DNA of 64,000 bases from Erythroxylum novogranatense. Its lineage: Eukaryota > Streptophyta > Magnoliopsida > Malpighiales > Erythroxylaceae. Position numbers and translations under genes: made by a program. The notes beneath the pieces are model-generated. The model was not told the origin of the DNA. It did not search any database and worked only from the letters and a program-made list of their open reading frames with translations. The DNA lies in contig CM057225.1 of the NCBI GenBank assembly GCA_029891385.1, positions 73,441,387-73,505,386 of the forward strand, in the 5' to 3' direction. Below, piece after piece: positions 21,514 through 33,420 of this stretch (its first letter is position 1; each line of letters opens with the position of its first letter).

Positions 21514-21950
21514 TGGTATCAAAGCTCCAGGTATGGGCCTAGTGCAACCCCACGTCTCGTGTTTGAGTCCTAGCATAATCATTGGTTCCGATCAAGCATA
21601 TGAAAAATAACGCAGTGAAGCGTGGTGGTTATAGAGAGTTCGAAGTACCCTAACTACAAGCTATAGCTTTTAGTTCAAATGTTATAGAGGGTTCAAAGTA
21701 CCCTAACTACAAGCTATAGCTTTTAGTTTAAGGGTGTAAAAGATTTGATAACACCCTACCTTTAACTCAAGTTTTGGGTAGCAAAGTGGCATCAGAGCTT
21801 CCAGGCATGGGCCTGGGCAGCCCCACATCTCGTGTTTGAGTTACAACACAACCACTACTTCCGAACGGGGCGAAAGGGTTCAGCGAAGCATGGTGGGTGT
21901 AAAAGATTTGATAACACCCTACCTTCAAGTTAAGTTTTGGGTAGCAAAGA
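21514..21950. repeat. Duplicated small repeat with PBS-like words and a hairpin
   Basis: TGGTATCAAAGC (21514-21525) and TGGCATCAGAGC (21787-21798) head two related blocks that share the following words (CCAGG-ATGGGCCT, CCCCA--TCTCGTGTTTGAGT). The first block also holds a tandem ~52-bp repeat (21628-21679, 21680-21732) containing TACCCTAACTACAAGCTATA. Both blocks contain GGTGTAAAAGATTTGATAACACC, a hairpin (about 21734-21757 and 21897-21920), followed by TTTTGGGTAGCAAAG. It may be a small non-autonomous element: the TGGTATCAAAGC word resembles a tRNA-iMet primer site after an LTR end, as in a TRIM, while the TTTGAGTCC word resembles a tRNA B box. I cannot decide. Confidence 0.5.
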
Positions 21951-22258
21951 TATATATATGTATGTATGAATGAATGAATAGGATTTAAATTAGGAACCCT
22001 TTCTTACTATAATAAGAGTTATAAGAACTATATATATACATACATACATATATAGAAATTATATAATTCCTTTTCAATGAGGATAACATATCTAAAATAG
22101 AATAACGTCTACTACTACTTCCTATCTATTAAAGAATCCTAACAAAATCTAAATTTCAACCCTTATCTTTGATGTCAACTTAATTCTGAATCCTCATTCC
22201 ACCAAACTAAGGCTTATGGCTGACTAATTTTTTCTCTTTTATTTCTTCTATTTACTTT
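21951..22258. other. AT-rich spacer with ATGT/ATAT short repeats
   Basis: TATATATGTATGTATGAATGAATG (21952-21975) and ATATATACATACATACATATATAG (22031-22055) recall the microsatellite at the left EPRV edge. No gene is seen. Confidence 0.5.
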
Positions 22259-23400
22259 AAGCACTTTTGCATCGATTCTCCCTGACTTGTTTCAATTCAT
22301 CCTTAATGTAAAATGTAAAAATACTGATTACATAAGTATGGATTCCACTTTTGAAATTCTGATTCTAGAATCCAAATACTGCCAAAAATTGGTCTTCCTT
22401 TCCATTTTACAAGAAATTGTCAGTAGCCTCCATCTCTTGTGGCTACAATTTGTTCATCAAGAGGATCCTCTATTTCCTCTTTAACATGCGGATTATTGGA
22501 ATTCTTGCAATTGCAGTAGGGGATTACTCATATTGTCCATGATAAATAGTTATGTGTGTAACATTAAAGGTAGGACTTATTTCCATGTCACTTGGTAATT
22601 CTAAAGCATAAGAATTAGCTCTTATCTTCTTGATGATCTTATAAGGTCCATCATTCTACGAATGAAGTTTCTTATTTTTCCTTTTTAAAAACACTTTGGA
22701 CGAATTCTAACCATCACCATATCCCTTTCATTGAAATCTACTAATTGACGATGTTGATCATTATGTTCTTTGTAAGATAAATTGCTGGTTATTATCTTTC
22801 GTTGTATCTTATCAAAGATGTCCCTTATATGTTATGCAGAACCTTCAACTTTAACACTAACTCGTGTTGTTTATGGTAAAGGAACCAAATCGATAGACAT
22901 CCTTGGTTGAACTGTGAAACTATATCAAAGGGGCTCTTACTAATATACCTATTTATAGAACTATTGTATGCAAATTCTGCCATAGCAAGAATTAGGTCCC
23001 AAATTTTCACATTTTCTCCAATCAAGCATCTTAACAAGCCTCCTAAGCCTCTATTTACCACCTCTGTTTGTCCATCAATTTTGGGATGGAAAGAACTTAA
23101 AAATTAAAGCTTTGTGTTTAATGTCATCTATAGAGTTCTCTTAAATAAACTCATAAACTTCACATCATGATTAGAGATGATGGTTAATGATAGTCCTTGT
23201 AAAGGTACAAACTCTTTGAAGAATAGTTTATTAGTATGGACAACATCAGAAGTTAATATATTTGCAAATGGTTTCATAACCAAACCACATCGCTTCTTTA
23301 CAATTAGGCATTCAGAATATAAGTATTGTTGTTTCTTGAAGTCAGATGCACTAATTTGCCATCATTGCTGAATTTTGACTTTACAAGTGCACTCATAACT
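22258..23400 (-). pseudogene. Chromovirus (Ty3/gypsy) integrase and chromodomain remnant
   Basis: Reading leftward, the integrase core appears first: TNKLFFKEFVPLQGLSLTII then SNHDVKFMS (about 23160-23270; the Asp corresponds to the second catalytic Asp), followed by LLRCLIGENVKIWDLILAMA and AEFAYNSS (about 22950-23040). Next come the GPY/F-like module with VDFNERDMVMVRIRP (about 22690-22740) and LPSDMEISPTFNV (about 22560-22600). The end is a chromodomain-like segment with DEQIVATRDGGY and FLVKWKGRP (about 22390-22470). That order and the terminal chromodomain define chromoviruses, in which it guides integration. Multiple frameshifts and stops are present, and no LTRs are found around it. 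Confidence 0.82.
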
Positions 23401-23655
23401 TCTCTTTTATCTTGGGTTGTACTAATTGTGCATCTTTATTCAAGTCTACTTCTCCTTTGTCAGCCACTATAACACCATATGGTAACATGTTGTAACAGTA
23501 CATAAAATAACTAGACCTAAAACTATAGCTAGTAATGAGTTTAGGTCGATCCCACAAATATTGCATGTAAAGCTTTTGAAATGAAAAGAATTGTAGCCAC
23601 CTTTCTACATGAAGAATGTGGAAAGCACTTTGAGCATCCCTAATAAGAAGGCTCC
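23400..23655. other. Unassigned spacer between chromovirus remnant and long-LTR copy
   Basis: A 90-codon minus-strand frame (23393-23665) is open, but its sequence resembles no family I know and it runs into the chromovirus remnant. I treat it as chance. Confidence 0.4.
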
Positions 23656-26600
23656 AGGATCTCAAAGAGTCAGGACCAAAAATGGTTGGTGTATAAATTT
23701 TAAACTATGGAACCAAAATTGAATGCTTTTGATGTCATTAGAAAATTAAGACAATGAGAAACATTTTTCTAGAAGGAAGTGTTACCAAATTTCTTCAATT
23801 TTGTGATTAGAATAAGGTCTTGATTTTTGGAAGGAGTTAAGTATGACTTAAATGAATTTTGAGGCATGGATAGATTATTTATGTTATTTTTGTATAATTA
23901 ATTAGCATGTTAATGGGAGTTAATTAGCATGTTAATTTGAGCAAGACCATATGACATGGATTAAATCGAATTAAGGTGGTAAGATTGCATGAGGGGCAAA
24001 ATTGGCAAGCCACTTAAGCTTTTAAGTTACAAGGCTTATAAGGAAGGGTATAAGGGTCATTTTTCACTCATTAATGGCAAGATTGTAAATAAGAAGTGGA
24101 GGCTTGTTTTTAAGGGAGAGAGGAGCACGAAAATTAGAAGAAAAGAACAAGAAAATAGAGAAGAGAGTGAGAAGTTCGGTGGAGAGAAAGAAGAAAGAAG
24201 AAAGAAGAAAAGAAGTTAGGTCTTGATTTTTCTTGGTCTTCAAGATGGATTTTGAGTTGATTCAAGAAGGAAAAAGGTGGACGAAGATGAGAGCTTCCAT
24301 ATGAGCCAAGAAACTTCTCATTTGGTGAAGGATCAAGGTAAGGGCATTTTTGATTTGTTGAATTTTTGAAAGGGTTTTGGTGTATATAGCTTAAGAATGG
24401 TATGTGTTTAAGTTTTCTAAGACCAATTTTGGTGATTATGTCTTATGAGTTTTTCAATTTGGATGCCTATTGATTATGAATTTTTGCCATTGATGAAGGA
24501 GATTAAGAGAGGCAAGAGGAGCAAGAGGGGATGCATTTTGAACTAGTATTAAGCAAGGAATTAAGGTGGGTTTCATGTTTATAATTTGAGTTATGAGCCA
24601 TAATTGTTTTCTTTTGAATCAAGAGAGTAAAATGATTTCAATTTCTTCATTAAATATTGCTTTTATTGCTTTGATTGATTGAGAAATCGCTACATGAAAG
24701 AGGTTTTTTGAAAAAATATAAAAATAAAATGTACATTTATTGTTCTTTAAAATAGTTTGAAAATGTGCCATAAGTTTTCGTATATGAATTTTGTGAATAA
24801 ATTTTGAGTGATATAGGAATGGTTTCAAATTGTTTCAAAATTATTGTATTTTGTGGCTTTTGGATGATTTGAGTAATGGTTATATGATTGGTATGAGATT
24901 TTGGGTGATGAATTGTGAAATGCTGATGGGAAGGCTTATGAAATGTGTCATGTGCATGACAAACAAGTTTTTGAAATATGCCATTGAGCAATCCATTCTC
25001 AAGTTGTGAAATGCATGTTATGTGGGTTTGGTTAAGTCCCTTAAGTATGTCAAGTGCACTTGTCAAAAGGCTTCTCCCGCCTGCCCGCTAGTGGCATGGA
25101 GCTCCTTCAAGGACTCCCCTAAGTTCACGCCTAAACAAGACCGTTATGCGGAAATGTGTAGTACGTTCTATTTTTTGACCAACCCAAACCATTATGATGT
25201 GTTAAGTGTTCATGATGTGTGACAAGTTTCAATGAAGTCATGATTTATGATGTTTATGAATTTCTTGATAAGTAGTGAAGTTTGAAAATATGTGACACGG
25301 ATTTCAGTTTGAAATTTACAATAGAAATAAATACTTCAATGGTTTTTGCTTATTTCTTGGTTATAAACTTGTTACCCACGAGCGTTAAGCTCACCCCCTC
25401 TCATTCCCATCTACAGGTGATGAGAAAGAGATCGGATGAAAGAAAGTCAAGGCAATTGTTTGTTTATTCATATGTTGTATTGTTAAGTTAGATTGATGTA
25501 AAAACAAGACTTTAGACATATGTTGAGAATTATGGGATTTTGTATCTTTTGTTATATTTTAGGGATTTTGTGAAATGATGTAATTTGTCTTGGAAATGCC
25601 ATTGATGTTTGTAAAACTCTTAATTTATGATGTAAATGAAATATAAGTTTGTGTATGGATGATTACCAAATTGAAATGTGAATTTGTGTATGGACGAGGT
25701 GGAGTTGGAATATGAATTAATTAAGGATGAGATTAAATTGGAATTAAGTACACTTGAAGAAGTAATCCATTTGAGTTGAATGAACTTTGAATATGAATTG
25801 TGTATGATGATGTGGGTTGAATTAGATATAATGGAATGAGGCTATCCACTTGAGATAATGAATGACCTATTGTTATATATGTAAGTGAGGCACTATGGAA
25901 AAGAAAGATAGAAATGTTATGAACATTGAGTTATGGTTAAATATGAAGAGTAAAATAAATTGAAGTTGATGATTTGATGAATTCCAATTGATTGTTGAAT
26001 GGATAAGAATGCGTTACTTTAGATAAGGAAGTGAAGTTGAGATGAATTTCAAGTTTTCACAAGGATAAGATTTGTGTTCTGACTTCCTTGAAAACATCTG
26101 GAATCATCTAAGTAGAATTAGTCAAAGTTTCCTTCATGAAATTTGTAGTTTGTCTTTATAGCTTTCCAACGCTATAAAGTATGTGATTTTTGGAGTTGAA
26201 AGATATGATTTTTTGAAGTTTGAGATACTGTTTCGAATGACAATTTTGGACATCCATATTGATGTGGAATTTAGACCCTGATAGAGGTAGAATTTGTCTT
26301 TGAGTTCTTTATAGAAGTTGTAGATCCTTCTTTTAGCTTTCCATTGATATCAAATTTGCAAATTTTAGAATTCTGAGTCAAAAGTTATAGAGTTTAGAAG
26401 TTAGGTAGTCGGAGAAAAAAAAAAGAAAGTCGCAGCATCCTCACGCGTGTTGCAAGGGCTACGCTGTGCCCTCGCGCTGGTCATGAGGGCGACCTGGTCG
26501 AGATCGCGATCTTCCGACCTCTTCTATTTTTTTGCTTATAACTTTTCCGCCTGACCTCCGATTGACCTGATTTTTGAAGCGTTAGATTTTTACGACATTC

Positions 26601-27120
26601 CTTTACCCCTCCATAAAAGTTTGTAGGCTTTGATATTAATTTGAAAAAGATTGATTGAATCAAAGTGAGAGGATCGGTTAAAAGAGTACGAGTTGGATAT
26701 GTTTCTGAATATGCTTCAGTATTTTGGCAATATCTTGAGCTATAGAGCTCCGAATGAGGAGTTTCTTATTTCTAAATAAACTAGAGACATGAAGCTATAA
26801 TTCATCTGAAGGAATTGAATTTCAATTTGGTCCTTAAGACTTTCAGTTTCTGGAGTGAAGTTGGGTATAGTGCACAGTCTCAGTTTAGTAATAGTCAGAA
26901 AGTATTTGGGCCATAACTCTTAGAGTTCTAAACCAAATCGAATGTTTTGGTATCATTAGAAGCTTAATGAAAAGAGGAACAAATATTATGAAGAAGTCCT
27001 TTTGAAATTCCTTTTTGAGATGTTTCAAAATCTGTTCGGAAGTAAGTGAGACGAATACTTTTGTTGATGTTTGCATTGGTGTGGGCTCATACCATTTTGA
27101 AGAAGGTAATAGTGATTCTT
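23655..27120 (+). mobile_element. Permuted, degraded copy of the long-LTR family (TGTTGG type)
   Basis: 23690-25900 matches the 3' two thirds of the solo LTR at 58323-63609 (approximately its 59740-62900). 26050-27120 matches that LTR's 5' part (approximately 58600-59850). The copy is thus in the order 3' portion then 5' portion, with the two outer ends mapping to the same place in the family. No TGTTGG/CCAACA ends or target duplication are seen. It retains the structured domain (25024-25190), a purine-rich AGAGAAGA tract (24110-24220) and the AGCTCACCCC...CAGGT word (25388-25420). It could be the remains of two adjacent LTRs or an integrated circle. Confidence 0.7.
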
Positions 27121-28090
27121 GTGATTCCGCTATGTGAGTTCGCCCTTTTATGGCTTGAGATGTTATGAGAATGATGAGGAACCGATGATGGCTAATGAAA
27201 GTACTTTGAAGTAACTCAACAAGGAAATCTGCTCATGCTTTATAAGGATTAAATGAATTAACCCTATAGGGTAAGACGTACAGGTTTTATGTTTTCGAAG
27301 AGTGTGAAAATTTTTTTTAAGGAGAAATGAAGAAGATCACGTTTCATGATTTCGCAAGCGTTGAATTCCGGACTCAAGCGGAATCCAACATTGGGATCTC
27401 CTTTTCTTGTCGTGATCTTATCATTGTGCCTGAAACTTTAAATGAGTATGAGAAATTCTCAAATAAATTATGAGAATACCCTTTTTGCCGCTCTAAAAGT
27501 TTATTATGCTCACTAATTTATTAAGCGTGAAAACAAGCTAAAAAAGAAAAATTAAGCACATAAAATTACGAACAAATAATCTAAAATAATTAGATAAATA
27601 AATAAATAAATAAAATAATTGGGAATTAAATAACAAACTAATAAATCCCAAATTGAAATAAAATATTATAATTAACATTTAAAACTAACCTAATTATTTT
27701 ATAATAAAATTAACCCTAAATTTGAAATTAAAACTTAATTCATGCAAAATCAAAATTGCCAAAATTAAACATCTAATTCATGCAAAATCAAATTTGACAT
27801 GTAATTAAACACAAACCCAACTTTAATTAACAATAAAAATAACAAAGTAACCCTAATGTTATGCAAAAATATCATAATCTAGCAAGTAGTAACCAATAAT
27901 CAAACACTTTCGCAATTTAAGTTGAAATTTCACCCAACTCACATGCAATTCATCAAATTCTTTTATTAAATTCAATGGGTACAGATAATATTCAACTATT
28001 AAACCATAACTAATCATAAAATCATATAAATTCTCACAAAATCCCAAAATCCTAAAATTAGCATTTTTAGGCAAAAAATCCCTAAATAAT
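27120..28090. other. AT-rich sequence, no gene seen
   Basis: 27580-27615 is an (AAAT)n run. The rest is AT-rich with no coding signal; the small open frames here are unsupported. Confidence 0.5.
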
Positions 28091-28570
28091 GCAAAACACC
28101 CAATTAGAATGCATAAACAAGTGAAAACAACAAGAAAACTTACTTAGAATGTGGCTAAATTGTAAGAAAAATGGGAAATTTTGACTTGGGATTGAGAGGG
28201 TAATGGCGGAAAGTGAGAGAGAATAAGAGATTAAGGCATTTTAAAGGTGCATCGCATAACTCACATGGTCGTGTAGCTAACCGTATAGGTCATTGAATTG
28301 TAACCATTCACAGTTTTACAAGTTCTGTTTGCAAAACAGTCAATTAGTGATGCATAAACAAGTGAAAACAACAAGAAAACTTACTTAGAATGTGGCTAAT
28401 TTGCAAGACAAATGGGAAATTTTGACTTGGGGATTGAGAGGGTGATGGTGGAAAGTGAGAGAGAATGAGAAATTAGGGCTTTTTAAGGTATATCGCGGAC
28501 TTACATGGCTATGTAGCTAACTGTGTAGGTCACAAAATTGCAACCATTTGCAATTTTACAAGTTCTATTA
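28091..28570. repeat. Tandem duplication, 240-bp unit
   Basis: 28091-28330 and 28331-28570 are about 85-90 percent alike by eye, both opening GCAAAACA and containing GCATAAACAAGTGAAAACAA, CTTACTTAGAATGTGGCTAA and CATGG-C-TGTAGCTAAC. The words of the type CACATGGTCGTGTAGCTAAC and the following TCTACACAAGTGTG resemble palindromic ACACGG/CCGTGT-like words common in plant Ty3 LTRs, so this is probably an LTR fragment. Confidence 0.75.
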
Positions 28571-28738
28571 CACAGGAGTGTATCTAACCGTGTAAGTCTA
28601 CACAAGTGTGTTTAGAGAGAGTGTAACTCATTGTAAATGTATGCAACTTCAAAATTAAATGAACAAACTTAAAAAATTTTGCACTTAGAGTTATAACACC
28701 TTAACATGTATACCCTAACATCAAAATTATGCACAATA

Positions 28739-31700
28739 TGTTGGGACCCGATCTCGGAACCGGATCCCAACCAAAAAACGAAACGAAAATGGTCGAAATC
28801 ATAGTGAATTCAAATCGGACAAATCAAATCCGAATGCGAATCGGATCGAAAAATCGGATAACAAAATGCGGAACAAAAATGAAAGCGGAATCGAATGGCT
28901 AAACAGATCAAAGTAAACAAACGAAGACAAATTCATAAAGCGGAGACAAAATGAAAGCGGATCCGACATCCGAACACACACACGTATCACGTTTGAAACC
29001 TAGATTAAACCATATCGGAATCCAGTATAAATTTTTTTTCCTTTCTTTTTCATTCTTATTCAAATTCATGCAAATCTATACAATTTCCCTTTTCTTGGAA
29101 AATTATCCTCAATCAATCTCTCAATGCATAACAACTTCTTATACAAGCAAAGTCTCAAACCTTAATCATCTTTTTATACATTCACACAAATCCAAAATTT
29201 ATCTTTTAATCAATTCTTATTTTATTATATCTCTAATTCAATCGAAAATTTGGCAGCATAACGGCTGCATTTTATAATACCCAAAACCTGAAAAAGGTAA
29301 ATAACACTTCTATAATTCCCAAACAAATCTCATAATCATCGGACTCTCCCGTCCGGAATCCCAAACACCAGCAAACACAAATCTATACCTAACACTTCCA
29401 TAATTCTCAATCATAATCAGAAATCAACCATATCCAAATCACATTCATATCTTTCCATAATTCATATCCAAACACAACCCAGTCATAATCATAAACAATT
29501 CCATAACTCAATTCAATATACCTATCTCATAATTCAATTCAATACACACTCCCAGAAATCAAAAACATCATACTCAATTGTATATACAATTTCATAAATC
29601 AAAATCCTTAATCATACACAATCCCATCCATAATTTAATTTAATGCACAATTCCAGAATTCGTTTACAAATCCCATAATTCATTTCCATACATAACTTCA
29701 TAATTCGTATACATCATGAACTAAATACTTAGTAAACATAAATGGCATTTTGAGCCATATACAAATCAACACCAAAATCCAAATTACTTAAAATCTAAAT
29801 TATACAATTTACAAAAACATGCAAAAGTCGAACTGACGTCTTGACCGTCTTTCATCCGATCTCCTGCTCGAATACCTGAAAATGGGGATGAAAGGAGGGT
29901 GAGCTAGATAGCTCGTGGATAATATGTTTATAGATTGAAAGATAAGCGAAAATATTTTGCAAAACTTTTTGCCATTTCTTTTAAAAGTTTGACGGTAGAA
30001 ATTTTGGCAAATTTTTTTATTTCTCAAACTTTTCAAATCATTGCCAAACAATTTCAATACATTCTCAGTTGAAAAATTCACAATAGTTTATTTCTCAAAA
30101 TTTTCACATTTTTTTTCACATTTCATGAACAAAATCCATATTTCTTAAACATTTTTCAAAACATGCAATGCATCACACTTAAAAACAAAACAAGAACACA
30201 TAACACATCAAATGGTTTGGTTCGGTCCAAAACAGAACGTATTGCACATTCCCGCATAGCAGTCCTGTGCAGCAGTGAACGGAACGTACTACACCTTCCT
30301 GCATCGCAGTCCGGTGTAGCCGTGACTTATGGGAGTTTGAGATCGGAACTCCAGTGCCACTAGCGGGCAGCCGGGAGAAGGCTTAAAAACATGTGCGCAC
30401 TCGTCCCACTTATGGGACCTGACCAAACCCACATAAATACATAATCGAAAACAAAATTTTGGATTGCCCGAAAGCAGATTTCAAAATCTTGTTTTTCAAA
30501 TTTTGCATATTATATCATGTCAATACTTGGCACATTCACAATTCCACATATCACATCAAGTCATATCGCAAAACATATTCAATCTCAATTCATAAATTTA
30601 AACACATATCAATCAAATTCATAACAATGAATGCAATTTATTTCTGTAAAACATAAAACACACGTATACAAATTCATAAAACACATTGTTCAAAATTTTC
30701 AAATAATTCGAAAACATGATTTTCATAAATCTTGTATTTTCTTAAAAACATTCCGAAAGCATTGAATTTAATCCTTCGAAAATCGAAATTTTCAAACATT
30801 TATATAAACAATAATTTCTAAAAATTTTGCTTCTTGATTTTTCAATAACACATGCTTAGCTTAAAATTCAATAAATAAACATACTACCCACCTCGAATCG
30901 ATGTTAAAAGCTTGTCAAAATCGTCAATTTGTCCATTGCTTCTTTTCTTCTTCCAATTTAAAAATACCTAAATTAATTCACCCAATTCTAACATCATAAA
31001 TAACATAATTACTCAAATGGAGCTTAGAAAACACTAATCCCTCACATATTTAAGCTATCTAAATCAAAAAACTTCCAAAATCTCCAAATTACAAAAATTG
31101 GGCATAAACCCTAATTCACAATTATTCAAAATTAATCCAATAACAACATTTAATCTCCAAAATTGAGTATATAATTTACAAACCCATACTATTATTAAGG
31201 TTTCTAAACCAAAACTTCATCAAAAATCTAAAGCTCAAAAGTTTTTTCTTACCTCTTTTCCTCTCAAATTTCGGATTTGCAAAGCCCCATGGGAAACTTT
31301 CACCCTTTTCTATATTTTTCCTCTTGACTCTTCTTCAAAACCCTCTAGAAACCCAAGAAATTTCGAAACCCTACCTTTCCCTCTCTTCTTCTTTCTTCTT
31401 CTCCATGGTCGAAAGTCTCTTCTCTTCTCTCTTATTCTCTTGTTCTTTCTTTCCTTTAAGTTTTGGCTCTTCTCTTGTTAAAAATGACATTCACGTTGTT
31501 TTAAAAGGCCATGTCATTTAATGAATGGCAATTGACCTACTTGCCCCTCCATGAAAGCCTTGTAACTTAAGTTCTTAAGTAGACTTCCAAAATTGCCCTT
31601 AAACTTTACTCTCATTAATGCTTACTTTAGGACAGTTTTCTCACTATAAAATTGAAGGAATTTGCCAAACTTTTCTTCTAGAAAAATGTTTCTCATTGTC

Positions 31701-33176
31701 TTAATTTCATAATGCCACCAAAATCATTTAATTTGGTGGACTACACCAAAAGTTATACTCCAAGCAGTTCGGACATATCTTATGCTAAATCATTTTCTAG
31801 CACGTTATTTCCATCCAAAAATTGACATTCTTAAGGACAAAATTGAACCTTGATTTCTTCATAACAATTGTAGCCCTATTTCTCTAGTTTAATCCAAATT
31901 AAGAATCAACTCATTTGGATAACTAGAGCAAAATTTATGGTCAAAATACTTTCAGATTTTTCTAATCCAAGACTGCACACAAATCTGAACTTTCATTCAG
32001 AAATTGAAAGTCTTAGGGGCTAAATTGAAATTCACTTTCTTCATATGACTTGTAGCCCCATGACTCAATTTTATTTTGCCTTAAGAATCACTTCAATCGG
32101 ATCTCCACATATTAAGAATTGCTCAAAATACTGAACTATGTTTGAAAAATTTCCCGACTCACTTTGATTAATTTAATCAACCTCAATTTAATCTCAAAAA
32201 TTTTCAAATTTCCCATGAGGATGTAGATAATTGTCTTAGAAATCCAACGCTTTAAAAACCAAGTCAATCGGATGTTGGACGGAGAAATTATAAGCAAAAG
32301 ATTGACAAAGGGTCGGATTAGGAACGAAATAACAAAAACAGAAGGAGTCAAAATGGCATACAAATAACCAAAATTTGTAAAATTCATAACTCTTGATCCC
32401 GAACTCCAAATTTGACAAATTTGGTATTAGAAGAAATCTCAAAGGAATCTCTACAACTTCCATGAAGGACAGAAAAATCAATTGGTCCTCTAAGGGAGTC
32501 AAAAATTCACTCAAAGTTTCTGTCCTAATCAACTCATCCTAAACATCTTCCAAATGTCAGTCGATCATAACTCCTAGCCCCGATATCGAAAAATTTCATA
32601 CTTTATGGCGATAAAAATTTGGGAATATAAGCTACAACTTTCATGTAGACCATTTACTCCACTTCAGAACACATCAATCCGGCGATTTGCCTCAAAGCAC
32701 ATCATACACAATCCTGCACTTAGAGCATTTTCAAAACCAAAACATAATACACTTAACTTTGAACGATCATAATTTTCACTCCCGATATCGAAAAATATCA
32801 AACTTTATGACGACAGAAAGCTCTCAACAGGAGCTACAAGTTTCCTGAAGATCATTTTCTCAAATTCTGCTTAAATCAAAAAGTCAACTCTCAAGTCAAA
32901 CTTTCTATATCCAAAAGTCAACTTTCTTAATTCTTCAAAATTTCACACTTTTTTTCTTTTTTTCTTGATTTTCAACTTCCATTTCAATCCACTAAGTCAC
33001 TTTAACTTTCATAACCATACAAATCTATTCAAATCCCAAAATTATCAAAATCCTTCAATTCTTTCCTCATCACTTTCCTTTAAGTATAAATACATTTATA
33101 CCTAAACATATACATAATAACACTCATTTCTTTTCAATTATTATTTCTAAATTCCAATTAAAAATCGGGTCCAATA
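28739..33176 (-). mobile_element. Solo LTR of the long TGTTGG family, 4.4 kb, minus strand
   Basis: It begins TGTTGGGACCCGA and ends TCGGGTCCAATA on the plus strand, where the usual CCAACA has mutated. It is flanked by the 5-bp duplication CAATA (28734-28738, 33177-33181). Over most of its length it is the reverse complement of the solo LTR at 58323-63609. It keeps the structured domain (30214-30430), the AGCTCACCCT region (29865-29915) and the splice-like words. No internal region, primer site or polypurine tract is present, so it is best read as a solo LTR left by LTR-LTR recombination. The 13-bp near-inverted ends leave a DNA transposon as a weaker alternative. Confidence 0.82.
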
Positions 33177-33420
33177 CAATATCATTAGGATGCTTATTTG
33201 TCTATCCTAAAACACATAAAAAATTAAACAAATCCTATTCTAATATTGAAATAAAAACAAAATAACATTGAATTTAAAATAAAACCTAACTAATTCATGG
33301 ATTGCCTCCCATATAATGTTTGTTTAATATCATTAGCTCAACGTACCCAGCACATTACCATCGTCCTAGGTCTATAATTAGTGGTTTACTTCCACTCGTT
33401 TCTCCCAAGGCATTTTAGTA
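33177..33420 (-). other. Possible 3' part of a Ty3 (Athila/Tat-like) element
   Basis: On the minus strand, 33296-33346 reads like the motif that often closes the coding part of plant Athila-like elements: GAGCTAATGA-TTAAACAA then GGGAGGCAA. It is short and diverged. The identification rests on recall of a widespread word only. Confidence 0.35.

Noticed and set aside
21300..21542. Coiled-coil frame as an independent 80-codon gene
   Set aside because: It is in the same frame as the movement protein, and its last ten or so codons run into the unrelated repeat at 21514.
23393..23665. 90-codon minus-strand frame as a gene
   Set aside because: No similarity is recognised, and it bridges two unrelated element remnants.
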